This document shows positions 6,383 to 12,906 of a stretch of DNA of 12,906 bases, piece after piece. A model generated the notes under the pieces. That model did no database searches. It was not told the origin of the DNA and saw nothing but the letters and a program-made list of their open reading frames with translations. The position numbers and the translations under genes were made by a program. Each line of letters begins with the position of its first letter. Position 1 is the stretch's first letter. The DNA is from Anaerolineae bacterium (GTDB taxonomy: Bacteria > Chloroflexota > Anaerolineae > UBA1429), in assembly GCA_007118555.1 (NCBI GenBank), contig SKRJ01000280.1, positions 1 to 12,906 on the forward strand, written 5' to 3'.

Positions 6383-7690
6383 ATGGCTCGAGCCGCCAGT
6401 CTTCCCGATCGGGTCAAGGCGCGCGAATCTGACCAGGAACCGGCCGTCTCGCCCGCGGTACGCAAGCGGATGCTCGTTGGCCTGATGGGGCAGGTGTTCC
6501 TTTCGGTACTTGGCGTAGGTATCGTGGGGCCTGTGCTGCCCCTGTACGCACGCTCCTTTGGTGTCAGCGCGGCGATGGTCGGTAGTCTCGTGACCGTGTT
6601 CGGGCTGGCGCGCCTTTTCTCCAATCTTCCCGCAGGGCGCCTGGCGGACAGCCTCGGGCGCAAGCCTCTGCTGGTTGGCGGCATGGGCATGGTCTCGGTG
6701 AGTGCCCTGCTCAGCGGTCTGGCGCCCACTTTTGCGCCGCTGCTGGTGTTCCGATTTCTCCAGGGCGTGGGTTCGGCCATGCAGACCACCGGCGCCATGG
6801 TGGCGCTGTCCGATGTCACCACGACAGAGGATCGCGGGCGCGTCATGAGCCTGTATATGGGCAGCCTGCTGCTGGGCGCCAGTCTGGGCCCCACTATTGG
6901 GGGCTTTGTGGGAGAGCAGTGGGGTTTTCGGGCGCCCTTTTTCGCCTATTCGGCGCTGGCCTGTCTGGGCACGATCTGGGCCTTTTTTCTGGCACCAGAG
7001 ACGCTGCGCCGGGGCAGTGGAAGCCGGGCCCGAGGCACGACGGGTCAGAACGAGGGTCTTGGCGCCACCTTTGGCCTGCTGGGCAAGCTGCTGCGGGACG
7101 GGCGGTTTGTCTCGGTGAGCTTTGTCTCGTTGGTGATCTTTATGGCCCGCGCGGGATCCCGCACCACCGTACTCCCCCTCTTTGCCGACAGCATCGGGCT
7201 TGGGCCCGCCCAGATTGGCGTGGTTCTCACCATTATGGCAGCCATCAACCTGGTGGGGGTGCGCCCTGCGGGTGTCTTTGCTGATCGCTTTGGCCGCAAG
7301 GCCGTGATTGTCCCCTCGGCCATGCTCAGCGCCGTGGCGCTGGTGGTGTTCCCCATGAGCTACAGCTATGGCACATTCATCGCCGCCGCCGCTCTGTGGG
7401 GCCTGGGCACCGCCTTTGTAGGGCCTGCCCCGGCCGCCTATGTGGCCGACATCGCACCGGAGGGCCAGCGGGGGACTGCCATGGGGCTGTTCAAGACATT
7501 CGGCGACCTGGGGGTTACTCTGGGGCCCCTGTTGCTCGGATGGTTGAGTGACGCATCGAGCTATGCGGCGGCGTTCCGCACCAACGCCGTTCTGTTTGCT
7601 GCAGCGGGCCTGATGTTTGCCCTTCTTGCGCGCGAGACCATCAAGCGCCCCTCACGACAGAGCGTGACCCAGCGTACCGAGAGAACCTGA
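6383..7690 (+). CDS. MFS drug-type exporter (DHA1-like), second of three
   Basis: This 435-residue protein has twelve predicted helices after a hydrophilic N-terminus of about 28 residues. Motif A is present in both halves (GRLADSLGRKP, 85-95; GVFADRFGRKA, 297-307), and a motif C-like GASLGPTIGG lies at 165-174. The central loop (about 207-240) is Gly/Arg-rich. It is a proton-coupled exporter of the DHA1 type with unknown substrate. ATG 6383 is chosen, with AGGAGAGG (6364-6371) 11-18 bases upstream, a little far. An in-frame GTG at 6272 would add 37 residues of non-membrane, non-conserved sequence and has no well-spaced ribosome binding site. A TATAAA at 6238-6243 could be a -10 but lacks a clear -35. 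It is related to the first exporter in type but not close enough for a recent tandem duplication. It converges with the third exporter with only 30 bp between stops. Confidence 0.93.
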   Translation: MARAASLPDRVKARESDQEPAVSPAVRKRMLVGLMGQVFLSVLGVGIVGPVLPLYARSFGVSAAMVGSLVTVFGLARLFSNLPAGRLADSLGRKPLLVGGMGMVSVSALLSGLAPTFAPLLVFRFLQGVGSAMQTTGAMVALSDVTTTEDRGRVMSLYMGSLLLGASLGPTIGGFVGEQWGFRAPFFAYSALACLGTIWAFFLAPETLRRGSGSRARGTTGQNEGLGATFGLLGKLLRDGRFVSVSFVSLVIFMARAGSRTTVLPLFADSIGLGPAQIGVVLTIMAAINLVGVRPAGVFADRFGRKAVIVPSAMLSAVALVVFPMSYSYGTFIAAAALWGLGTAFVGPAPAAYVADIAPEGQRGTAMGLFKTFGDLGVTLGPLLLGWLSDASSYAAAFRTNAVLFAAAGLMFALLARETIKRPSRQSVTQRTERT

Positions 7691-7720
7691 TCCTCGCCAC
7701 CAACAGCGGCGCGGGACCGT

Positions 7721-8950
7721 CTACTGCAGCTCCTTGATACCGGGCTTGAGCTTGCTCACCAGAGCAAAGACGCTGGCGACTACGGCGCCCTGCGCAGCAA
7801 CTACCAAAGAGACGCCTACTCGGTCGGCGATGGCGCCCGAGGGGATGGTGCCCAGCGGATGCAGCCCAAACTCCATGAGCGCGATGCTCAACACCCGCCC
7901 CCGATATCTCGGATCTGCATTGGATAGCAGCAGAGTGTTGTTGAGGACCATATAGAGGTTGTTCAGGCCACCGATGACGGCCAGAAGGAGGAACACCAGT
8001 GGCACCCAGGGCACGGTGACATAGGCGATGAGGCAAAAGCCAAGGGCGACGCTGATCTGCACCAAGAGCTTGCCCTTGCCCTGAAAGTCGCCCATGTTGC
8101 AGGCGATCAGCGAGGCCACCAGGGCCCCTACGCCGGCCGCCGATTGCAGCAGACCGAGACCCGCCGCATCAAACCCCATATTGTCGCGGGCAAAGGCGGG
8201 CATCAGCGAGTGGTACGGCATCACAAAGAACACCCGCACCAACCCCAGCCCCAGAATCGTCAGCAGAATCGAGTTGCCTCGCAGATATTGTGCTCCGCCC
8301 AGCAGATCCGACCAGACCGAGGTGCGCTCGCCATCGCGGGGGGGCGCCTTGGGCAGCTTGATGATCGTGTATAGCGCGATGACGTACATCGCCGCCATCG
8401 TATAGTAGACCCCCTGTGCGCCTACGACCGTGATCACGTACCCTGCGACAGAGGCCGAAACGACGCCCATGAGACCCATGCCCAGGGCATCCACCGACAT
8501 GGCGTTCATCAGCACCTTGGGCTCGACCAGTTCCGAGATGATGGCCTGTTGGGCCGGCATGAGAAAGGCGATAAAGATGCCGGTAAAGAACGAGGCCAAA
8601 GCGATGTGCCAGACCTGAATCAGGCCCAGGCTGATGAGCAGACCGAGGACGAGGGTGTTCAGCATCATCCCCATGCGGGACCAGAGCATCAGGTTGCGCT
8701 TGTCCACCCGGTCGGCGATCACACCGCCATAGGGCGACAGAATCAAGGTGGAGATGCTCCACCCGGCACCCACCCAGCCCAGGGCAAAGGCCGAGCCGGT
8801 GAGATGATAGACCAGCCAACCCTGGACGACGCCGCCCATCTGAAACGTGGCCGAGGTTGCGAGCCTGCCCAGCCAGAGCCAGCGATAATGACGATTCGAT
8901 AGGGCTTGGAATGTGTTGCGAATCGATGCGACAGATACACCGGCAGCCAT
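7721..8950 (-). CDS. MFS exporter of the MFS_3/EntS type, third of three
   Basis: This 409-residue protein has twelve predicted helices. The N-terminus FQALSNRHYRWLWLGRLAT (14-32) and the second-half segment NNTLLLSNADPRYRGRVLS (337-355) are hallmarks of the MFS_3 group, which includes the enterobactin exporter EntS and macrolide-type exporters. Motif A reads GGVIADRVDKRN (75-86). The substrate is unknown; siderophore, macrolide or metabolite export are all possible. The start at 8950 is preferred over an in-frame ATG at 9013 because GAGG lies about 6 bases upstream and family members begin near this point; the 21 extra residues look like leader sequence. The candidate promoter and a hairpin sit just upstream. 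It follows the nuclease-like gene on the same strand after 128 bp but appears to have its own promoter. Confidence 0.92.
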   Translation of the reverse strand: MAAGVSVASIRNTFQALSNRHYRWLWLGRLATSATFQMGGVVQGWLVYHLTGSAFALGWVGAGWSISTLILSPYGGVIADRVDKRNLMLWSRMGMMLNTLVLGLLISLGLIQVWHIALASFFTGIFIAFLMPAQQAIISELVEPKVLMNAMSVDALGMGLMGVVSASVAGYVITVVGAQGVYYTMAAMYVIALYTIIKLPKAPPRDGERTSVWSDLLGGAQYLRGNSILLTILGLGLVRVFFVMPYHSLMPAFARDNMGFDAAGLGLLQSAAGVGALVASLIACNMGDFQGKGKLLVQISVALGFCLIAYVTVPWVPLVFLLLAVIGGLNNLYMVLNNTLLLSNADPRYRGRVLSIALMEFGLHPLGTIPSGAIADRVGVSLVVAAQGAVVASVFALVSKLKPGIKELQ

Positions 8951-8975
8951 ATACGCCTCGAGGTAAGAAAGCAAG

Positions 8976-9002
8976 ATGGGCTGCGCAACCGCGCAGCCAT
9001 TC
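8976..9002 (-). promoter_or_regulatory. GC-rich dyad in the third exporter's leader
   Basis: GGCTGCGC (8979-8986) and GCGCAGCC (8991-8998) pair perfectly across AACC, and ATGG/CCAT can extend the stem past one bulged G. It begins within a few bases of the predicted transcription start and ends about 25 bp before the start codon at 8950. It could be an operator or an RNA hairpin affecting translation or mRNA stability. No T tract follows, so a terminator is unlikely. Confidence 0.45.
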
Positions 9003-9013
9003 CAATAGCCCAA

Positions 9014-9042
9014 AGCATATCACATCCTTAACAAATGCCCAA
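9014..9042 (-). promoter_or_regulatory. Candidate promoter of the third exporter
   Basis: On the minus strand TTGGGC (9042-9037) is followed after 17 bp by TATGCT (9019-9014), preceded by TGA so that it forms an extended -10 (TG-N-TATGCT). It lies between the nuclease-like gene's stop and the exporter start, which supports separate expression of the exporter. Confidence 0.45.
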
Positions 9043-9078
9043 ACCACTAGGGGCGGCAGCCGTTGGAAGGAGACGTCG

Positions 9079-10218
9079 CTAGCTCTGCCGTATCTGCGCG
9101 ATCATCCCCTCGAACACGGCGAGGAACTGCTCCAGTTTGGCATCATCGTGGAGCACTGCCAGGGGGATGCTGGGCATCCTGTCGATGGCGTCCTCGTCGA
9201 GCGCGATGCCATCGATGGCATTGAGTTGGGCAAGAATGGCAAGGCGGCTCTCGTCGGATGCATGGACCGGCTTGTTCTTGTACACAGAAAAGTAAACTTG
9301 TATCAGGCCGCGCGTCAAGGTTACGAACAGCTGATGCCTGATGTCTTGATGAACCACGGTACAGACAAAGGCTCCCCTTGTGGTGCCTCGACCCCACCAG
9401 ACGTCTAGCGCCTGTTCCTCCGCCCACGCCAGGATGCGCCGCGCCACGGCCACATCCTGCGGCCCACCATCGTCCTCCAGCGCCTCCAGGAACGATGCCT
9501 TGTCCCAGGGCTTGGCCCGCGAGGTGGAGCGCGACTTGCGGGCCTGGGCCTGTGCCGTCTGTCCCAGCACACGGGGCACCAGCGTGCTCAGGCCCTGCCC
9601 CACATACTGCTTGACCTCGACCGCCAGCACCTCCACGGGGTCCATATACTGGTTGAGGAACTCGACGATGCGGCGCACCTCGGGCCCGAACTCGTCGGCT
9701 ACAAAGAGCAAGCGGATGCGCCCCGCCTGCAGGTTGGTCTGCACCTGGGCCCAGAACGCTTCGACCGCCTCCTCATCCCCATCACTCTCGACAAGCTGGC
9801 CGATCAGCACAGCAGGGTCCTCCCCCCGAGCCTCGCAGGTACGCTCGAAACGGGCGCGTAGCTGCTCCACGCTCCAGTAGGCCACGGCGTGGGAGGCATA
9901 GTCCAGCATCTGCCCGACCACCTCGCGCCGAATACGGGCGTCGCTGCTGCGCTTGACCTCCACCAGCGTGGGGATGGCGTCCTGATCGAGAAACAGGTGA
10001 TCGAGGGACATGGCTCTGCCGCCCACTTCCAGGGGCACGCCCACCTCGCGGGAGACCAGCAGCCACCGCCGGGGGTCGGTGTCATGCATCTGATCGCCCG
10101 CCAGCAAGTCGGGGTAGTCGGCCAGCAGCGTCTGCAGGCGCTCTTCCTGTGGATAGGGCCTCTCTTCCAGAGCCTGCAGCGCGCCATTCTGTTCTATCAG
10201 ATAGATCTTGCTTACCAT
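9079..10218 (-). CDS. Two-domain PD-(D/E)XK nuclease-like protein (DUF91/NucS-like core)
   Basis: This 379-residue soluble protein has an N-terminal part (about 1-205) that looks like a restriction-endonuclease-fold nuclease. Asp73 lies in SLDHLFLD, Glu87 and Lys89 lie in PTLVEVKRS, and a downstream Gln103 lies in REVVGQMLDYA. The Asp-14-Glu-x-Lys spacing agrees with the RecB/NucS (EndoMS) style active site, so catalysis is plausible. Residues about 222-240 are a basic linker (ARKSRSTSRAKPW). The C-terminal part (about 240-379) has a helical segment, then WWGRG (274-278), a strand-rich region and a helical end (IPLAVLHDD, 351-359). I take it as a separate, uncharacterised domain that may recognise substrate. 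The start has AGGAGGGG five bases upstream. It is the last gene of the operon, 44 bp after the ADP-ribosylglycohydrolase. DNA versus RNA as substrate, and repair versus defence, cannot be decided here. Confidence 0.82.
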   Translation of the reverse strand: MVSKIYLIEQNGALQALEERPYPQEERLQTLLADYPDLLAGDQMHDTDPRRWLLVSREVGVPLEVGGRAMSLDHLFLDQDAIPTLVEVKRSSDARIRREVVGQMLDYASHAVAYWSVEQLRARFERTCEARGEDPAVLIGQLVESDGDEEAVEAFWAQVQTNLQAGRIRLLFVADEFGPEVRRIVEFLNQYMDPVEVLAVEVKQYVGQGLSTLVPRVLGQTAQAQARKSRSTSRAKPWDKASFLEALEDDGGPQDVAVARRILAWAEEQALDVWWGRGTTRGAFVCTVVHQDIRHQLFVTLTRGLIQVYFSVYKNKPVHASDESRLAILAQLNAIDGIALDEDAIDRMPSIPLAVLHDDAKLEQFLAVFEGMIAQIRQS

Positions 10219-10262
10219 AGCCCCTCCTGTTCACGCTGTTCAGCCCGCGGCCCTTGCAACGA

Positions 10263-11213
10263 TCAGTCCGCGATCCCTTGCGCCGTCGCCAACGCATAGA
10301 GCCGGTCTGCCAGGGCCTCGATCTCGTCGCGCCTCGTGAGTTTGGCCCGCCAGTCTGCGGGGATCCCCGCTGCCCCATAGTACGCGCCCGCGAGCTGGCC
10401 GTACACGGCGCCGGTGGTGTCGGCGTCCTCGCCCAGGTTGACCGCCAGCAGTGCGCCGTCGGCGAAACCGCCCGAGTGGTAGAACGCCCACAGGGCGGCC
10501 TCGAGGCTCTGCACCACATAGCCCGTGCCCCGGATCTGGGGCGGGGCTTGATGGCGAAAGGAGCCCTGGGCGATCTCGTGAATCTCGTGCGCCAGCGGCT
10601 CGGCCTGCCAGAGCCCTGTCACGGGGGCATAGCCGGGGGCGAGCAGCGCCTCCTTGTCCTCCCCGTGCAGCGCGCCCCAGATGAGCCCACCCAGGTACCG
10701 ACAAGCGTCCACCGTCGTGGCTGCGCCGTGGGTCGTGCGCGACGAGTCGGCGGCCCGGCGCAGGGCCTGGCGGGCATCCTGTGCATAGAAGAGGATCACG
10801 GGCGCCAGCCGCATAATCGAGCCGTTGCCGGCGGTGTAGGGGTCGGTGGAGCCGGCGTAGGGGTCACCCGTGCGGGCATAGCGGCGCAGAGCGGCTGCCA
10901 CGGTGTTGCCAATGTCAAAGCAGTGGCCGGTACTGGACATGTACCCCTCGCGGAACCAGCGCAGATAGCGGTCCATCTGATCGGCGGGATCAAACCCGCG
11001 CCGCTCGACCAGGCTGGCGGCCAGGCAGAGGGCCATGCTGGTGTCGTCGGTCCATTGGCCGGGCAGCAGGTCAAAAGGGCCGCCGCCCACCATGTCGGTC
11101 AGGCCATGAGGACCGGGTGGGGTGAACTCCAGCGCGGTGCCCAGGGCATCTCCCGCCGCCAGGCCCAGCAGCGCGCCGCGAAACCGGTCGCGCAGTAGCT
11201 CGCCGTTCGCCAT
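10263..11213 (-). CDS. ADP-ribosylglycohydrolase (ARH/DraG family)
   Basis: This 316-residue cytoplasmic enzyme is predicted to cleave ADP-ribose from modified proteins, nucleic acids or small molecules using two magnesium ions. The ARH signature is complete: GDALG (21-25), WTDDT (54-58) giving the first Thr-Asp-Asp metal ligands, AGNGSIMRLAPV (128-139), RTTHG (159-163) and GEDADTTGAVYG (261-272) with Asp263, Asp265 and Thr266 as the second metal set. Many relatives have Gly-Gly-Asp in that last motif; here it is Gly-Glu-Asp. Start at 11213 is chosen because AGGAG lies 8 bases upstream; an in-frame start at 11312 would overlap the phosphatase gene by about 90 bp and add Ala/Arg-rich sequence. 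It lies 11 bp after the phosphatase stop, so translation is probably coupled. No ADP-ribosyltransferase is in the window. Confidence 0.93.
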   Translation of the reverse strand: MANGELLRDRFRGALLGLAAGDALGTALEFTPPGPHGLTDMVGGGPFDLLPGQWTDDTSMALCLAASLVERRGFDPADQMDRYLRWFREGYMSSTGHCFDIGNTVAAALRRYARTGDPYAGSTDPYTAGNGSIMRLAPVILFYAQDARQALRRAADSSRTTHGAATTVDACRYLGGLIWGALHGEDKEALLAPGYAPVTGLWQAEPLAHEIHEIAQGSFRHQAPPQIRGTGYVVQSLEAALWAFYHSGGFADGALLAVNLGEDADTTGAVYGQLAGAYYGAAGIPADWRAKLTRRDEIEALADRLYALATAQGIAD

Positions 11214-11224
11214 CGATGACGCTC

Positions 11225-11755
11225 CTAACGCTCGCGCCAGTTCCGCACCAGGGCGCGCTGCTCCGGTGTCTCGGGCGACTGCCTGTCGGCGCGAGGCGTG
11301 TCGGCCAGCCAACAGGCAATCTTGGCCAGGGCGTCATCGCCGGACATGCCGTGCCGCACAAGCCATGCGCCCACGATCGTCCCGGTGCGCCCCAAGCCAC
11401 CCCAGCAGTGCACGTAGACCAACTCTCCTCGCGCCAGTGCGGCATCGATGACGTCCAGGATCTCGCGCACTTGATCTACTGATGGGACCGAGAAATCGAG
11501 GATGGGAATCGCATGGCGCTTGGCGCAAAGACCAAGGGCCGCCGCTTGCTCCTCTAGCAGGGCATGATAGGGCTCCAGACCGTCGGATGGCGTCGTGAGG
11601 TCCACAAAGTACGTAACTCCACCGTGCAGCAAGGCGCGCAGCTTGGCCCGGGCCACATCCGACCGCCTGCAGCCCGGATAGTGCCCCGCCAGCATAGGCC
11701 CCGGCTCCACCCAGTAGGACATGGGGATCGGTCGGGGCCTCGGTAGCTGAGCCAT
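11225..11755 (-). CDS. Dual-specificity/tyrosine-type protein phosphatase (Cys-based)
   Basis: This 176-residue protein has the P-loop signature VHCWGGLGRTG (115-125) of cysteine-based phosphatases, with nucleophile Cys117 and Arg123. A likely general acid is Asp87 in ILDFSVPS. The N-terminal SYWVEPGPMLAGHYPG (13-28) and the C-terminal SPETPEQRALVRNW (160-173) are features I associate with small bacterial phosphatases found next to, or fused with, ADP-ribosylglycohydrolases. It could act on phosphoprotein or on a small phosphate such as ADP-ribose 1''-phosphate; sequence alone does not decide. No signal peptide is visible. The start has AGAGGAG five bases upstream. It follows the alcohol dehydrogenase stop by 20 bp and precedes the glycohydrolase by 11 bp, so it sits inside one operon. 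Confidence 0.9.
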   Translation of the reverse strand: MAQLPRPRPIPMSYWVEPGPMLAGHYPGCRRSDVARAKLRALLHGGVTYFVDLTTPSDGLEPYHALLEEQAAALGLCAKRHAIPILDFSVPSVDQVREILDVIDAALARGELVYVHCWGGLGRTGTIVGAWLVRHGMSGDDALAKIACWLADTPRADRQSPETPEQRALVRNWRER

Positions 11756-11775
11756 GCAGCTCCTCTTGTCTCAGG

Positions 11776-12906
11776 CTACATGGCCTGGCGATAGATGGTG
11801 ACAATGTCCTCGCGGGTGACGGGCCGCGGGTTAATGCGCACATTGCCGCTCTTCATGGCATCTTCGGTCATGTTCTCGATCACATCCTCAGTGACGCCGC
11901 ATTCGGCCAAGCCCTCGGGGATGCCCAGCTCCTCGTTCATCTCGCGCACGCGACCGACGGCCTGTTCCGCCGCCTGCAGAGGGAGCATGCCGCTCGTGTC
12001 CACCCCCAGGGCCCGGGCGATGTCGCCAAAGTCCTGCTCGGCATAGGGAACGTTGAACGCCATGACATGGGGCAGCAGGACGGCGTTGGCCACACCGTGG
12101 GGTGTGCCACACCACCCGCTGACCGGGTGCGACATGGCGTGCACGATGGTCAGCCGTGATTGGTTGAACGCGATCCCCGCCTCCAGGCAGGCCATCATCA
12201 TGCGCTCGCGGGCCTCGCGGTTGTCGCCCTGTTCCACAGCCACCGGCAGCCACTCTCCGATGAGCCGAATGGCGTCCAGCGCCATGGCCTTGGTGAGGTC
12301 ATAGGCGCCCTGGCTCGTCACGGACTCTACGGCATGGGTGAGAGCGTCCAAGCCGGTGGCCGCCGTAAGGGACGCCGGCAGCGTCATGGTCATGCCGGGG
12401 TCGATCAGGGCCCTTGTCGCGGCGCAGTTAGGGCTCGAGAGTCCGAACTTGTAGCGACTCTCGCTGTCGGTAAACACGATGTTGTTGGTGACCTCGCTGG
12501 AGGTGCCCGCCGTGGTGGGGATACAGATGCTGGGCAGCGGGGCTTTGGGAATCGGCTGCCCGATATAGTCTTGCAGGCGGCCCCCGTTGGTGGCGAGAAA
12601 GGCGATGCCCTTGGCCGCGTCCATGGGGCTGCCGCCACCCACGGCGACGACGCCGTCGGCATCGAACGCCTGCAGTGCGGCCAGCGCTCCCTCAATCATG
12701 GTGGTTTCGGGATTGGACCCGATCTCGTTGTAGATCTCGACGGCCATCGCGGCCTCATCGAGAGATTGCAGCACGTCATCCAACAGGCCGGCACCCTGCA
12801 CGCCTTGGTCGGTAACCAGTAGCACGCGTGTCATCCCGAGAGCCTGGGCCTCCTCGCCCGCCTGCTGAGCGACTCCAAAGCCATAGGTCACAAATGAAGG
12901 CTGTCG
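11776..12906 (-). CDS. Iron-containing alcohol dehydrogenase (5' end beyond window)
   Basis: The frame stays open to the right edge, giving 376 visible residues. The sequence before the in-frame GTG at 12891 (RQPSF, then VTYGFG) matches the family's usual 'P..V.FG.G' opening, so the true start lies a few codons outside the window and the GTG is internal. Counting from the edge, the NAD(P)-binding GGGSPMDAAKG is at 90-100. The iron site is complete: Asp187 and His191 in GLDALTHA, His260 in AMSHPVSG and His270 in TPHG, equivalent to the Asp and three His ligands of FucO. It is a group III NAD(P)-dependent oxidoreductase interconverting an alcohol and an aldehyde; the substrate is unknown (butanol, propanediol and lactaldehyde types all exist). 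It is the first visible gene of the four-gene operon. Confidence 0.94.
   Translation of the reverse strand, partial: RQPSFVTYGFGVAQQAGEEAQALGMTRVLLVTDQGVQGAGLLDDVLQSLDEAAMAVEIYNEIGSNPETTMIEGALAALQAFDADGVVAVGGGSPMDAAKGIAFLATNGGRLQDYIGQPIPKAPLPSICIPTTAGTSSEVTNNIVFTDSESRYKFGLSSPNCAATRALIDPGMTMTLPASLTAATGLDALTHAVESVTSQGAYDLTKAMALDAIRLIGEWLPVAVEQGDNREARERMMMACLEAGIAFNQSRLTIVHAMSHPVSGWCGTPHGVANAVLLPHVMAFNVPYAEQDFGDIARALGVDTSGMLPLQAAEQAVGRVREMNEELGIPEGLAECGVTEDVIENMTEDAMKSGNVRINPRPVTREDIVTIYRQAM

Noticed and set aside
8169..9047. 292-residue minus-strand frame overlapping the third exporter.
   Set aside because: It is a frame-shifted shadow of the exporter, rich in Arg/His/Gly, without membrane segments.
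10254..11198. 314-residue plus-strand frame opposite the ADP-ribosylglycohydrolase.
   Set aside because: The minus strand carries the complete ARH signature; this frame is its antisense shadow.
12889..12891. GTG as the start codon of the alcohol dehydrogenase.
   Set aside because: The frame continues upstream to the edge and those codons match the family's normal N-terminal strand, so the GTG is an internal valine.
1..12906. CRISPR arrays, tRNA or rRNA genes, insertion sequences, prophage genes.
   Set aside because: No regularly spaced repeats, no recognisable tRNA or rRNA sequence, and no transposase, integrase or phage-like protein was seen by eye on either strand.

Overview
The window is a GC-rich (roughly 60 %) chromosomal stretch that looks like a member of the Chloroflexota (possibly Anaerolineae-like). 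This is inferred from protein style: a HEAT-repeat protein beginning 'FGPP.VEKL...KGLIKA', a membrane glycosyltransferase-like protein with a 'LRL..LD.IP.GL' segment, a META-domain lipoprotein and a dual-specificity phosphatase/ADP-ribosylglycohydrolase pair. No rRNA, tRNA, transposase, phage gene or CRISPR array is visible. I recognise no gene well enough to give it a symbol.

Left part (1-4462). A polytopic membrane protein on the minus strand runs off the left edge. It is divergent from a META-domain lipoprotein on the plus strand. That gene converges with a minus-strand HEAT-repeat scaffold protein across a perfect 15-bp hairpin. Next come a minus-strand CPBP/CAAX-type membrane protease and, divergent from it, a small plus-strand coiled-coil protein with a Pro/Glu-rich tail and a near-consensus promoter.

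Middle part (4463-9078). A 428-bp gene-free stretch holds several inverted repeats, a likely terminator, a candidate promoter and a perfect 14-bp palindrome. It leads into a run of three MFS exporters. Two are of DHA1/TetA style on the plus strand. One is of MFS_3/EntS style on the minus strand and converges on the second with only 30 bp between stop codons. No regulator gene is nearby, so control is probably by a repressor encoded elsewhere acting on the palindromic sites.

Right part (9079-12906). A compact minus-strand operon reads, in order of transcription, iron-containing alcohol dehydrogenase (its first few codons lie beyond the right edge), dual-specificity phosphatase, ADP-ribosylglycohydrolase, and a two-domain PD-(D/E)XK nuclease-like protein. 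Gaps are 20, 11 and 44 bp and the three visible starts each have a good ribosome binding site. The phosphatase/glycohydrolase pair suggests removal of phosphate and ADP-ribose groups from shared or linked substrates. The nuclease-like protein at the end makes this the most interesting block in the window, although its function is unproven.
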